Source: Paracoccus seriniphilus
GTDB lineage: Bacteria > Pseudomonadota > Alphaproteobacteria > Rhodobacterales > Rhodobacteraceae
Reading direction: 5' to 3'
Length of the DNA stretch: 64,000 nucleotides
Assembly: GCF_028553745.1 (NCBI RefSeq)
Contig: NZ_CP067129.1
Coordinates: 726,501 to 790,500 of the forward strand
Part shown: one piece after another, positions 46,341-54,692 of the stretch
Layout of the letters: each line of letters starts with the position of its first letter
How positions within the stretch are numbered: position 1 is the stretch's first letter
The notes under the pieces: model-generated
The model's input: the letters and a program-made list of their open reading frames with translations, nothing else
Told to the model about the DNA's origin: nothing
Databases searched by the model: none
Program-made: the position numbers and the translations under genes

Positions 46341-47888
46341 CTATTCGGATTGCACTTCCAGAGATAGCGGTGCCACGGGCTGTTCGAGATCGGCCGTGGA
46401 CAGCGGGCCCGAGGGGCGCGCCAGTCGGGGGCGGGTGACCCAGTGCAGACGTTCCTGCGCGCGGGTGATGGCGACATAGGCCAGCCGTTTCCACAGCGGA
46501 ATGCCTGCTTCCGAACGGTTCGACCATGCGGCCGCCGAAATATCAGGGGCGAAGACCTGCACATCGGGCCATTGGCTGCCCTGTGATTTGTGGATCGTGA
46601 CCGCCGCGCCATGCAGGAAGGCCGCCCCCATCCCGGCCGCATAGGGGATGAAGGGTTCTTCCTGGTCGGGCATCTCGATCTTGACGATGCTGGCGGCGGA
46701 CAGGCGTGGATCTTCGGCGCCAATCACATGCAGCCTTGAAAACCCGGGCTTGCGCCCCGGCCCCAGATAGACGACCTGCGCGCCCTTGATCAGGCCACGC
46801 GCCTCCAGGTCGATGCGCTTCTTGCGGTATTTCAGCGGCAGTTCCAGCCCGTCGCAAATCAGCGGCTCTCCGGGCAGCAGCGCGTCGCCGGGCGCCCCGA
46901 AGGCCGCCCGGAAGGCGTGGATCAGGCGAATGCGCGTGGCATTGCGCCAGACCAGAACCGGGCTGCGCGCCATCAGGTCGGATTCGACACGTTCGGCCCA
47001 GATGACGCGGTCATCACGACGTGCCGCATCGCGGATCATGCTTTCAAAATCTTCGAACAGCAGTTTTTCGTCGGCCAGCGCATGGGCCAGGTCAAGGATC
47101 GGACTGTCATCGGCCTGACGGTGAATGCGGCTGAGGGTCAGGCGCTGGCTTTCGGCCAGACGGTCAAAGACCATTTCGCCCGACAGGCCGACGGGGGCCA
47201 ACTGTGCGGGATCGCCAAACAGCACCAGAAGCGGAAAGATCTCCCGCAGGTCGTCGAACTGGCGCTCATCCAGCATCGAGGCCTCGTCAATCAGCCCGAT
47301 GTCCAGACCTTCTTCGCGCCGCTTCCAGCCATTGATGAAATCGGACCCGCGCAGCCCCGCGGCGGCGAGCGCTCCGGGAATGGATGCATGCAGGTCGTAA
47401 AACGCCTTGGCACGATCAAGGGCGTCATCAGCCAGGGACTCGATCACCGGGCGGCTGCCTTCGCCGGTCAGCCATTCGGCGATCTGTTCATATTCTGGAT
47501 CATAGACCGGAGTATAGAGAATGCGGTGGATGGTCGTGGCGGGCACGCCGCGCGTGCGCAGCACGAAGGCGGCCTTGTTGGTCGGTGCCAGAATCGCCAC
47601 GGTGCGCCGGTCCTTGCGGCGTCGGCCTTCGTAATCGGCGCTGATCAGATCGACTCCGGCCTCGCGCAGCGCCCGCGTCATTTCCGACAGCATCAGCGTC
47701 TTGCCCGAACCGGCCTTGCCGATCACCGCCATTACCCGGCCCTTGCCCGGTTTCTGGGGGCTGATCTCTTCTGCGACCAGATCGATTCCGGCGGCCTGAA
47801 AGGTTTCGGTCAGCGCATCCCATGCGTCGGCCTGATCGGGCGACAGCTGGGGCGTGGCAGAGGACGATGCGGATAATGAGCCGGTCAT
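46341..47888 (-). CDS. Superfamily 1 DNA helicase, RecD/Dda-like
   Basis: A 515-residue ATPase. Motif I is VIGKAGSGKT (about residues 55-64), Ia LAPTNKAA, motif II LIDEASML, motif III LVLFGDPAQLAPV, motif V TIHKSQGSQW and motif VI AYVAITRAQERLHW. It lacks RecB/RecC partners and nuclease domains, so it resembles stand-alone RecD2/Dda-type helicases. Such enzymes unwind 5'-3' in repair or replication restart; that role here is inferred. The start is 104 nt from the divergent small gene. Confidence 0.85.
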   Translation of the reverse strand: MTGSLSASSSATPQLSPDQADAWDALTETFQAAGIDLVAEEISPQKPGKGRVMAVIGKAGSGKTLMLSEMTRALREAGVDLISADYEGRRRKDRRTVAILAPTNKAAFVLRTRGVPATTIHRILYTPVYDPEYEQIAEWLTGEGSRPVIESLADDALDRAKAFYDLHASIPGALAAAGLRGSDFINGWKRREEGLDIGLIDEASMLDERQFDDLREIFPLLVLFGDPAQLAPVGLSGEMVFDRLAESQRLTLSRIHRQADDSPILDLAHALADEKLLFEDFESMIRDAARRDDRVIWAERVESDLMARSPVLVWRNATRIRLIHAFRAAFGAPGDALLPGEPLICDGLELPLKYRKKRIDLEARGLIKGAQVVYLGPGRKPGFSRLHVIGAEDPRLSAASIVKIEMPDQEEPFIPYAAGMGAAFLHGAAVTIHKSQGSQWPDVQVFAPDISAAAWSNRSEAGIPLWKRLAYVAITRAQERLHWVTRPRLARPSGPLSTADLEQPVAPLSLEVQSE

Positions 47889-47992
47889 GTCAAAGCCTTA
47901 TCCCGCGACGGACGAAAAGCGAAGAGGGCGGCCACGAAATGCGCGTGACTCCGTGCTATTATTGCCTGTCCAGCCAGAAAGGAAGGCGCATC

Positions 47993-48199
47993 ATGATCGG
48001 CCTGTTCTTCGTGACCTGTCTTTCGACAGCGCCCGACATCTGCCAGCAGCGCAGCCTGTTGTTCGATGACCGGATCGGGCTCGCACATTGCCAGCGTGAT
48101 GCCCAGACCGAGCTTGCGCGCTGGGTCGAAAGCCATCCGCGCGACCGGGTGCGGCGCTGGAGTTGCCGCGCCGTGGTCCGGGGGCAGGCCGAGATCTGA
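47993..48199 (+). CDS. Small Cys-containing protein of unknown function
   Basis: A 68-residue protein beginning MIGLFFVTCLSTAPDICQQR with four Cys residues spread over its length (near 9, 17, 33 and 59). AAGGAAGG lies 6 nt before the ATG. There is no clear signal peptide, though the first 10 residues are hydrophobic. It is followed by a hairpin terminator. I do not recognise it; paired Cys could bind metal or form disulfides. Confidence 0.6.
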   Translation: MIGLFFVTCLSTAPDICQQRSLLFDDRIGLAHCQRDAQTELARWVESHPRDRVRRWSCRAVVRGQAEI

Positions 48200-48210
48200 A
48201 CCGTCATGCA

Positions 48211-48239
48211 AAGGCACCGCGCCTTGAGGGCGGTGCCTT
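48211..48239. terminator. Hairpin between the small gene and ccr
   Basis: A perfect 10-bp stem (AAGGCACCGC / GCGGTGCCTT) with a 9-nt loop lies between the convergent stops at 48199 and 48261. On the minus strand it ends in CTTTG, a short T-run, so it may terminate both transcripts. Confidence 0.65.
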
Positions 48240-48260
48240 GCGTGGCGATAGGGATGGTGG

Positions 48261-49550
48261 CTAGCGGGGGCCGGCCTCCAGCGCATCCTCGAATGTCCGC
48301 AGCCCGGTGGTGGGTGCCTGCACCAGAACTGACATGTTCCCCGGCTTGTGCTCGTTGCGATACATCTTCAGATGGGCTTGCGGGATTTCGGCCCAGGGGA
48401 AGACCTCGGACATGCAGGGATCGATGCGGCGTTCCAGCATCAGCTTGTTGGCGGCGCTGGCCTGTTTCAGATGCGCGAAATGGCTGCCCTGCACGCGCTT
48501 TTGATGCATCCACAGATAACGGACGTCGAAGGTGCAGTTGAAGCCCGACGTGCCTGCACAGATCACGACCATGCCGCCCTTCTTGCAGACCAGTGTCGAG
48601 ACCGGGAAGGTCGCTTCGCCGGGATGCTCGAAGACGATATCGACGTTATTGCCCTTGCCGGTGATGTCCCAGATGGCCTTGCCGAACTTGCGGGCCTCGG
48701 CGAACCATGCCTTGTATTCGGGCGTGTTCACCTTGGGCAATTGCCCCCAGCATTTGAAATCCTTGCGGTTGATGACACCCTTGGCACCCAGATCCATGAC
48801 GAATTCGCGCTTGTCCTCGTCGCTGATGACGCCAATGGCATTTCCGCCCGCCGCGTTGATCAGCTGGATCGCGAAAGAGCCAAGCCCGCCAGAAGCGCCC
48901 CAGACCAGCACATTCATGCCGGGTTTCAACTCGTGGGGCTCATGGCCGAACAGCATGCGATAGGCGGTGGCCAGCGTCAGCGTGTAGCAGGCTGATTCCT
49001 CCCATGTCAGGTGACGCGGGCGCGGCATGAGCTGTTGCGACTGGACGCGCGTGAACTGGGCAAAGCTGCCGTCGGGCGTTTCATAGCCCCAGATGCGCTG
49101 CGTGGGCGAAAACATCGGGTCGCCGCCATTGCATTCCTCGTCGTCGCCATCGTCCTGGTTGCAGTGAACCACGACCTCATCGCCGACCTTCCAGCGTTTG
49201 ACCTTGTCACCGACGGCCCAGACCACGCCGGCGGCATCGGATCCGGCAATGTGATATTCTGCGCCATGGCCGTCAAAGGGGCTGATCGGCTGACCCAGTC
49301 CGGCCCAGATCCCGTTGTAGTTGACCCCTGCGGCCATCACCAGAACCAGCACTTCATTGCTGTCGATTTCGGGTGTGTCCACCACCTCGAGCTGCATGGC
49401 CTTGTCAGGCTCGCCATGACGCTCGCGGCGGATCGCCCAGGCGTGCATCTGTTTGGGAACATGGCCCAGGGGTGGCATTTCACCCACGGCATAAAGGTCT
49501 TTCACGGGCGCGTCATAGGGCGCGATCGGGGTCGGGGAATCCAAAGCCAT
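48261..49550 (-). CDS. ccr: Crotonyl-CoA carboxylase/reductase
   Basis: Key enzyme of the ethylmalonyl-CoA pathway, reductively carboxylating crotonyl-CoA with NADPH and CO2 to ethylmalonyl-CoA. It has 429 residues and the MDR fold. The nucleotide site VWGASGGLGSFAIQLI lies near residue 220, and the family-specific NNVDIVFEHPGEATFP contains the Glu and His near the active site. The start at 49550 (MALDSP) has AAGGAG 6 nt upstream; an ATG two codons earlier would lack spacing. The very long open frame that continues upstream is the antisense of ecm. Confidence 0.97.
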   Translation of the reverse strand: MALDSPTPIAPYDAPVKDLYAVGEMPPLGHVPKQMHAWAIRRERHGEPDKAMQLEVVDTPEIDSNEVLVLVMAAGVNYNGIWAGLGQPISPFDGHGAEYHIAGSDAAGVVWAVGDKVKRWKVGDEVVVHCNQDDGDDEECNGGDPMFSPTQRIWGYETPDGSFAQFTRVQSQQLMPRPRHLTWEESACYTLTLATAYRMLFGHEPHELKPGMNVLVWGASGGLGSFAIQLINAAGGNAIGVISDEDKREFVMDLGAKGVINRKDFKCWGQLPKVNTPEYKAWFAEARKFGKAIWDITGKGNNVDIVFEHPGEATFPVSTLVCKKGGMVVICAGTSGFNCTFDVRYLWMHQKRVQGSHFAHLKQASAANKLMLERRIDPCMSEVFPWAEIPQAHLKMYRNEHKPGNMSVLVQAPTTGLRTFEDALEAGPR

Positions 49551-49757
49551 CAGCATCTCCTTGGTCGTGCCGCAGTGCAGAATCGTTGCGGGGTTTTCCG
49601 AAGTCCTAGAGATGAATAAGAAACAATGCAACCAATAATGTCCATATAGGGTAATTTTATGTCGCATTGATTTGCATAATGCCGCAACGCGGCGAATTGA
49701 CTGGGTAGTTTTGTTTCTGTAACGATCTCTCAACCGATATTTTGTTGCGAGGATAAA
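49551..49757. promoter_or_regulatory. Divergent ccr-ecm control region
   Basis: This 207-bp spacer is markedly AT-richer than its surroundings. It contains several TTGC/GCAA elements: GCAA at 49628-49631, TTTGCA at 49671-49676, and TTGC-N8-GCAA spanning 49672-49687. A CCGC-AAC-GCGG palindrome lies at 49682-49692, and TTGC at 49745-49748. A TTGACT at 49697 could be a -35 for ecm. TTTGCAAA-like sites are bound by RamB/PccR-type regulators in relatives; binding here is inferred. Confidence 0.45.
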
Positions 49758-51716
49758 ATGGCCGAGAAAGACAAGCCCTGGCTGTTCCGGACCTACGCCG
49801 GTCATTCGACGGCCGAAAAGTCCAACGCCCTGTATCGGAGCAACCTGCAAAAGGGACAGACCGGACTGTCGGTGGCCTTCGATCTGCCGACCCAGACCGG
49901 CTATGACAGCGATCATGTTCTGGCACGGGGCGAGGTCGGCAAGGTCGGTGTGCCGGTCTGCCATCTGGGCGATATGCGGACCCTGTTCGATCAGATTCCG
50001 CTGGAGCAGATGAACACCTCGATGACCATCAATGCGACCGCGCCCTGGCTGTTGTCGTTGTATATTGCCGTCGCGCAAGAGCAGGGTGCCGATACGCGCA
50101 AGCTGCAGGGCACGGTTCAGAACGATCTGATCAAGGAATATCTGTCGCGCGGCACCTATATATGCCCACCCAAGCCCAGCCTGGCGATGATCACCGATGT
50201 GGCGGCCTATACGCGTGAGCATCTGCCGAAATGGAACCCGATGAATGTCTGTTCCTATCACCTGCAAGAGGCCGGGGCGACGCCGCAGCAAGAGCTGGCC
50301 TATGCGCTGGCCACCGCGATTGCCGTTCTGGATGATCTGAAGACCAAGGTGCCGGAAGAGAATTTCCCGGCCATGGTCGGACGAATCAGTTTTTTCGTGA
50401 ATGCCGGCATCCGTTTCGTGACCGAGATGTGCAAGATGCGCGCCTTCACCGAGCTTTGGGATGAGATCACCCGCGAACGCTATGGCATCGAAGAACCGAA
50501 ATTCCGCCGGTTCCGCTATGGTGTGCAGGTCAACAGCCTTGGCCTGACCGAGCAGCAGCCTGAAAACAATGTCTATCGCATCCTGCTGGAGATGCTGGCG
50601 GTGACCCTGTCCAGGAATGCCCGCGCCCGTGCGGTGCAGTTGCCTGCCTGGAACGAGGCATTGGGCCTGCCGCGGCCATGGGACCAGCAATGGTCGCTGC
50701 GCATGCAGCAGATTCTGGCCTATGAAACCGATCTTCTGGAGTTTGGCGATCTGTTCGACGGCAATCCCGTCATCGCCGCCAAGGTCGAAGATCTGAAGCA
50801 GGGTGCGCGCGATGAATTGCGCCTGCTGGACGAGATGGGTGGCGCGATCTCGGCCATCGACTACATGAAGTCGCGGCTGGTCGAGGCCAATGCCGAGCGG
50901 CTCAACCGGATCGAGGCGAACGAAACGGTGGTGGTCGGTGTCAACCGCTGGGAGCAGGGCGAGCCCTCTCCCCTGACCGCTGGAGATGGCGGCATCATGG
51001 TCGTGGATCCGGCGGTCGAGCAGGAACAGATCAGGCGGTTGCAAGCATGGAAGGCGGATCGCGACGAGGGGGCCGTCGAGGCCGCCCTCGCCGCGTTGCG
51101 CCTTGCGGCGCAAGAGGGACGCAACGTCATGCCCGCCTCGATCGCGGCCGCAAAGGCCGGTGCCACGACCGGCGAATGGGCAGGCGTGATGCGGCAGGTG
51201 CATGGCGAATATCGCGGTCCGACCGGCGTAGCCGCCAGTCCCTCGAATCGGACGGAAGGACTGGAAGAGATCCGCGATGCTGTCGATGCGGTCAGCACCC
51301 GCCTGGGGCGGCGGTTGAAATTCGTGGTCGGCAAGCCCGGTCTGGACGGTCATTCCAATGGCGCGGAACAGATCGCCTTCCGGGCCCGCGACTGCGGCAT
51401 GGACATCACCTATGAAGGGATTCGCCTGACGCCCGAGCAGATCGTGGCCCGGGCACAGGAAGAGGATGCCCATGTGGTCGGGCTGTCGATCCTGTCGGGC
51501 AGCCATCTGCCACTGATCGAGGATCTGATGCAGCGGATGCGCGCGGCCGGGTTGAGCCATGTTCCGGTGGTCGTGGGGGGGATCATCCCCGATGAAGACG
51601 CAGAGCGTCTGCTGGAGATGGGGGTGACGCGGGTCTATACGCCCAAGGATTTCCAGCTGAACCGGATCATGATGGATATCGTTGCTCTGGTCGAGCCGGG
51701 CTCGGCTGCCGCCTGA
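49758..51716 (+). CDS. ecm: Ethylmalonyl-CoA mutase
   Basis: Coenzyme B12-dependent mutase converting (2R)-ethylmalonyl-CoA to methylsuccinyl-CoA. It has 652 residues. The N-terminal substrate barrel includes FRTYAGHSTAEKSNALY, GLSVAFDLPTQTGYDSDH and MNTSMTINATA. The cobalamin-binding domain starts near residue 520 with GKPGLDGHSNGAEQIA, giving the Asp-x-His-x-x-Gly base-off motif, then GLSILSGSHLPL. GAGG precedes the ATG. It is divergent from ccr, consistent with shared control of the ethylmalonyl-CoA pathway. Confidence 0.96.
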   Translation: MAEKDKPWLFRTYAGHSTAEKSNALYRSNLQKGQTGLSVAFDLPTQTGYDSDHVLARGEVGKVGVPVCHLGDMRTLFDQIPLEQMNTSMTINATAPWLLSLYIAVAQEQGADTRKLQGTVQNDLIKEYLSRGTYICPPKPSLAMITDVAAYTREHLPKWNPMNVCSYHLQEAGATPQQELAYALATAIAVLDDLKTKVPEENFPAMVGRISFFVNAGIRFVTEMCKMRAFTELWDEITRERYGIEEPKFRRFRYGVQVNSLGLTEQQPENNVYRILLEMLAVTLSRNARARAVQLPAWNEALGLPRPWDQQWSLRMQQILAYETDLLEFGDLFDGNPVIAAKVEDLKQGARDELRLLDEMGGAISAIDYMKSRLVEANAERLNRIEANETVVVGVNRWEQGEPSPLTAGDGGIMVVDPAVEQEQIRRLQAWKADRDEGAVEAALAALRLAAQEGRNVMPASIAAAKAGATTGEWAGVMRQVHGEYRGPTGVAASPSNRTEGLEEIRDAVDAVSTRLGRRLKFVVGKPGLDGHSNGAEQIAFRARDCGMDITYEGIRLTPEQIVARAQEEDAHVVGLSILSGSHLPLIEDLMQRMRAAGLSHVPVVVGGIIPDEDAERLLEMGVTRVYTPKDFQLNRIMMDIVALVEPGSAAA

Positions 51717-51754
51717 CCGTTGCACGGCCGGTCACGCCGCTGCCGCAACATGAA

Positions 51755-51780
51755 AAACGCCGCCCGAAGGGGCGGCGTTT
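51755..51780. terminator. Bidirectional terminator between ecm and rpmE
   Basis: An 11-bp perfect stem (AAACGCCGCCC / GGGCGGCGTTT) with loop GAAG lies between the convergent stops of ecm and rpmE. A/T pairs at the base supply T-runs on both strands. Confidence 0.88.
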
Positions 51781-51804
51781 CGTCGTTCGTGATTGGCGGG
51801 CAGA

Positions 51805-52026
51805 TCAGAAGCCCAGGCCTGCGTATTTCGATTTGAACTTCGAAACGCGGCCGCCGGCGTCCATCAGGCGGGCCGAACCGCCGGTCCATGCAGGGTGCAC
51901 GGTAGGATCGATGTCCAGCGTCATGGAGTCGCCTTCGGCGCCCCAGGTCGAACGCGTCTGGTAGACCGTCCCGTCGGTCATTTTGACTTCGATCATGTGA
52001 TAGTCGGGATGGATATCTTTTTTCAT
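51805..52026 (-). CDS. rpmE: 50S ribosomal protein L31
   Basis: A 73-residue ribosomal protein beginning [20 protein letters not shown] and ending in [10 protein letters not shown]. No Cys residues are present, so this is the zinc-independent form. It follows rplS by 14 nt, last in the rpsP-rimM-trmD-rplS cluster. Confidence 0.97.
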   Translation of the reverse strand: MKKDIHPDYHMIEVKMTDGTVYQTRSTWGAEGDSMTLDIDPTVHPAWTGGSARLMDAGGRVSKFKSKYAGLGF

Positions 52027-52040
52027 TCTGACAACCTTCC

Positions 52041-52424
52041 TCAGGCTTTCGCGTCGGTTTTGGGACGGTAGTTGGTCTTTTCGGCGATACGTGCGGATTT
52101 GCCGCGACGATCACGCAGATAGTACAGCTTGGCGCGCCGAACTTTACCGCGACGAACGACCGTGATCGATTCAACATTGGTCGAGTACAGCGGGAACACA
52201 CGTTCCACGCCTTCGCCAAAGCTGATCTTGCGCACGGTGAAGCTGGCGCCAATGCCCTGGCCGCCTTTGCGCGAGATGCAGACGCCTTCGTAGTTCTGCA
52301 CCCGCGTCCGCGAGCCCTCGGTCACTTTGTAGCCGACGCGAACGGTGTCGCCAGCCTTGAAATCCGGGATGTCCTTGCCGAGCGAGGCAATCTGCTCGGC
52401 TTCGAGTTCTGCGATCAGGTTCAT
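52041..52424 (-). CDS. rplS: 50S ribosomal protein L19
   Basis: A 127-residue L19. [18 protein letters not shown] and [25 protein letters not shown] are conserved, and [20 protein letters not shown] gives the basic C-terminal region. The start overlaps the trmD stop by 4 nt. Confidence 0.98.
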   Translation of the reverse strand: MNLIAELEAEQIASLGKDIPDFKAGDTVRVGYKVTEGSRTRVQNYEGVCISRKGGQGIGASFTVRKISFGEGVERVFPLYSTNVESITVVRRGKVRRAKLYYLRDRRGKSARIAEKTNYRPKTDAKA

Positions 52425-53299
52425 CGCTTGGGTTCCTTGTCATGCTCGCGGTGATTCCGCGATTGGTCTGATGCGCCCGAGAGCTGTCGGTCCTTTGCCG
52501 GGTCCATATGCGGATCGTCTGCATATGCCCGCCACAGGTCGGGGCGGCGTTCCTTGGTCAGCCTTTCGGCCTCACGTTCCCTCCAAGCAGCAATGGCCGC
52601 GTGATGCCCCGAAAGCAGTACATCCGGGATCTCGCGGCCTTCCCACAGGGCTGGCTTCGTGTACTGAGGGGCTTCCAGCAAACCCCTATTGCCGACGGAA
52701 AAGGATTCCTCGGCCAGAGAGTTCTGATTCCCCAGCACGCGCGGTATAAGGCGAACCGTCGCGTCGATCAAGACCTGAGCGGCGATCTCTCCCCCGGTCA
52801 GGACATAATCGCCGATGCTGATTTCCTCGACATCATGGGCATCCAGAACGCGCTGATCGACGCCCTCGAAACGGCCGCAGATCAGCGTCACGCCAGGGCC
52901 TTCGGCCAGCGCGCGGGCACGGGCCTGCGTCAGGGGGCGACCGCGCGGGGACATATAGATCACCGGGCCCGTTGTCAGGCGGCGTGCTTCGCGCAGGGCG
53001 GCATCCATGACATCGGCACGAATCACCATGCCGGCCCCGCCGCCCGCGGGCGTATCATCGACATTGCGGTGCTTTCCGACTCCGAAATCGCGCAGCGGTA
53101 CCGTGTGCAGGTTCCAGAGCCCCTGCTGCAGGGCCCGCCCTGTCAGCGACAGGCCCAGAATGCCGGGGAAGGCCTCGGGGAACAGTGTCACGATGCTGGC
53201 GGTCCAGGCATCGCGGATCCGGGGTTCCTCCATCAGGGCGCGCGGGCGCAGACTGGGTTTGACACTCAGCCGTCCGTGCGATTTTGGGGTGTCGCTCAT
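52421..53299 (-). CDS. trmD: tRNA (guanine-N1)-methyltransferase TrmD
   Basis: SPOUT-fold enzyme that methylates G37 of tRNAs to prevent frameshifting. It has 292 residues, longer than the usual roughly 250 because of an N-terminal extension of about 30 residues before [14 protein letters not shown] and a charged C-terminal tail. The knot region includes [12 protein letters not shown] and [16 protein letters not shown]. It overlaps rimM and rplS by 4 nt each. Confidence 0.96.
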   Translation of the reverse strand: MSDTPKSHGRLSVKPSLRPRALMEEPRIRDAWTASIVTLFPEAFPGILGLSLTGRALQQGLWNLHTVPLRDFGVGKHRNVDDTPAGGGAGMVIRADVMDAALREARRLTTGPVIYMSPRGRPLTQARARALAEGPGVTLICGRFEGVDQRVLDAHDVEEISIGDYVLTGGEIAAQVLIDATVRLIPRVLGNQNSLAEESFSVGNRGLLEAPQYTKPALWEGREIPDVLLSGHHAAIAAWREREAERLTKERRPDLWRAYADDPHMDPAKDRQLSGASDQSRNHREHDKEPKR

Positions 53300-53790
53300 T
53301 CGTCTGTCCCTGGCGGATCGGCGATGATCCGGCGGGCGCTCAGGTCGACCGTGGGGACGACAGCGCGGGTGAAAGGCAGCAAGAGCACCTCCTTGCCCAC
53401 GACTTCCAGGATATCGCCCGCGCCGTGATCAAAGATCGCCCGCACCCGGCCCAGCAACAAGCCGCCGGTGTCATAGACATCAAGGCCGATCAGATCGGCA
53501 TGGTAGAATTCATCATCAGGCAGAGAGGGCAGCGCCGCGCGGGGTGCCCAGAGCGTCACGCCCTTCAGGGCCTCGGCATCTTCGCGGGTGGCCACGCCTG
53601 ACAGTCGCGCGCCCAGACCGCCGGTCACCGGTCGGGTCAGCCTGACCTCGAAGCTGCGCTTGCCGTCCTCGGTGGTCAGCGGGCCGTATCTGGCGATATC
53701 GCGCGGCTCGCTGCAAAAACTCTTCAGGCGGACCTCGCCACGAACCCCGAAGGCTCCGGCAATGGCGCCGACACAGATCTTATCGGACAT
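53296..53790 (-). CDS. rimM: Ribosome maturation factor RimM
   Basis: 30S subunit maturation factor, 164 residues. [19 protein letters not shown] is the typical N-terminus, and [15 protein letters not shown] and [20 protein letters not shown] lie in the PRC-barrel domain. The ATG follows the stop of a 46-codon gene by 3 nt and the stop overlaps trmD. Confidence 0.96.
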   Translation of the reverse strand: MSDKICVGAIAGAFGVRGEVRLKSFCSEPRDIARYGPLTTEDGKRSFEVRLTRPVTGGLGARLSGVATREDAEALKGVTLWAPRAALPSLPDDEFYHADLIGLDVYDTGGLLLGRVRAIFDHGAGDILEVVGKEVLLLPFTRAVVPTVDLSARRIIADPPGTDE

Positions 53791-53793
53791 GGT

Positions 53794-53934
53794 TCACCTT
53801 ACCCCGCAAATGCCGACGCCCATCCAGTCGCCACCTGAATCTTCGCACAGGTCGCGCTGATGGGCGCGTTCAAACATGATTCCCCCGACAAAGGCCAGAA
53901 GCATCATCACGCAGAAACGAAACAGACGCAGCAT
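53794..53934 (-). CDS. Small membrane-anchored protein between rpsP and rimM
   Basis: A 46-residue ORF with an N-terminal hydrophobic helix (LFRFCVMMLLAFVGGIM), then FERAHQRDL and a C-terminal CEDSGGDWMGVGICGV. The Cys-x3-Gly-Gly-x-Trp-x4-Cys pattern would fit a small disulfide or metal loop outside the membrane. Third positions are strongly GC-rich, like real genes here. It sits in the rpsP-rimM gap and ends 3 nt before the rimM start, so it is likely translated with rimM. I recall similar small proteins in Rhodobacteraceae, but cannot name a family. Confidence 0.7.
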   Translation of the reverse strand: MLRLFRFCVMMLLAFVGGIMFERAHQRDLCEDSGGDWMGVGICGVR

Positions 53935-53949
53935 GGGTCACAGACGGGA

Positions 53950-53973
53950 TCGGGCCCGGAAATCCGGGCCCGA
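53950..53973. promoter_or_regulatory. Strong hairpin after rpsP
   Basis: A 10-bp perfect stem (TCGGGCCCGG / CCGGGCCCGA), closed further by an A-T pair, starts 8 nt downstream of the rpsP stop on the minus strand. No T-tract follows, so it is more likely an mRNA-stabilising or processing structure, or a partial attenuator, than a full terminator. Confidence 0.5.
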
Positions 53974-53981
53974 CAAACCGC

Positions 53982-54347
53982 TTATTCCGCAGCGGCATCC
54001 TCGGCAGAAGCAGCAGCTTTTTCGGCTTTCTCTTCGGCACGCTTCTTGGCTTTTTCGCCCGGTTCGGCCTTTTTCATGTTCTTGCGCTCGGCCTTTTCCT
54101 TGACGCCAGCGGCTTCCAGGAAACGTGCAACGCGGTCGGTGGGCTGTGCGCCCTGGCTCAGCCAGTACTGCACGCGCTCGATGTCCATCTTGACGCGATC
54201 TTCGCTGTCTTTGGGCAGCAGCGGGTTATAGGTGCCCAGCTTTTCCAGAAAGCGACCATCGCGCGGCATGCGCGAGTCCGAGGCTACGATGGCGTAATGA
54301 GGGCGCTTTTTCGAGCCGCCACGGGCCAGACGGATTTTCATAGCCAT
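53982..54347 (-). CDS. rpsP: 30S ribosomal protein S16
   Basis: A 121-residue S16. [20 protein letters not shown] and [15 protein letters not shown] are conserved, then a Glu/Lys/Ala-rich tail of about 40 residues extends beyond the core. AGGAG lies 8 nt before the ATG at 54347. Confidence 0.98.
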   Translation of the reverse strand: MAMKIRLARGGSKKRPHYAIVASDSRMPRDGRFLEKLGTYNPLLPKDSEDRVKMDIERVQYWLSQGAQPTDRVARFLEAAGVKEKAERKNMKKAEPGEKAKKRAEEKAEKAAASAEDAAAE

Positions 54348-54395
54348 TTGATTTTCTCCTTTGAAATGGCGGGAATACGATGCGACAGGCGCATC

Positions 54396-54692
54396 CTATG
54401 TTTGGTATTGCTCGTGATGCCGGATGACTTCGGCGATCACGAAGTTCAGGAATTTGCGCGCGAATTCCGGGTCCAGATCGGCCTCGCGCGCGAGGCGTTC
54501 CAGCCGCTCGATCTGTTGCGCCTCGCGGGCAGGATCGGACGGAGGAAGGTCGTGGTCGGCCTTGAGGCGGCCAACGGATTGGGTGTGCTTGAACCTTTCG
54601 GCCAGCGTGTAGACAAGGATCGCGTCCAGCCGGTCAATGCTGTCACGATGTTCTCTCAGCAGTTCGGCCGCACGGGTCACGGGGTCGGTCAT
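54396..54692 (-). CDS. Chorismate mutase (AroQ type), rpsP-linked copy
   Basis: A 98-residue helical protein. REHRDSIDRLDAILVYTLAERF is the first AroQ helix with the catalytic Arg, then KHTQSVGRLKADH carries the basic Arg/Lys pair, and DPEFARKFLNFVIAEVIRHHE is the last helix. I start at 54692, giving a 4-nt overlap with the upstream GNAT gene. It is the better chorismate mutase candidate of the two in the window because the Lys/Arg active-site pattern is clear. Confidence 0.86.
   Translation of the reverse strand: MTDPVTRAAELLREHRDSIDRLDAILVYTLAERFKHTQSVGRLKADHDLPPSDPAREAQQIERLERLAREADLDPEFARKFLNFVIAEVIRHHEQYQT

Noticed and set aside
49557..51725. Very long minus-strand open frame continuous with ccr
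   Set aside because: It is the antisense of ecm, open only because of high GC; the ecm frame shows clear mutase and B12-binding motifs, and ccr has its own start with AAGGAG.
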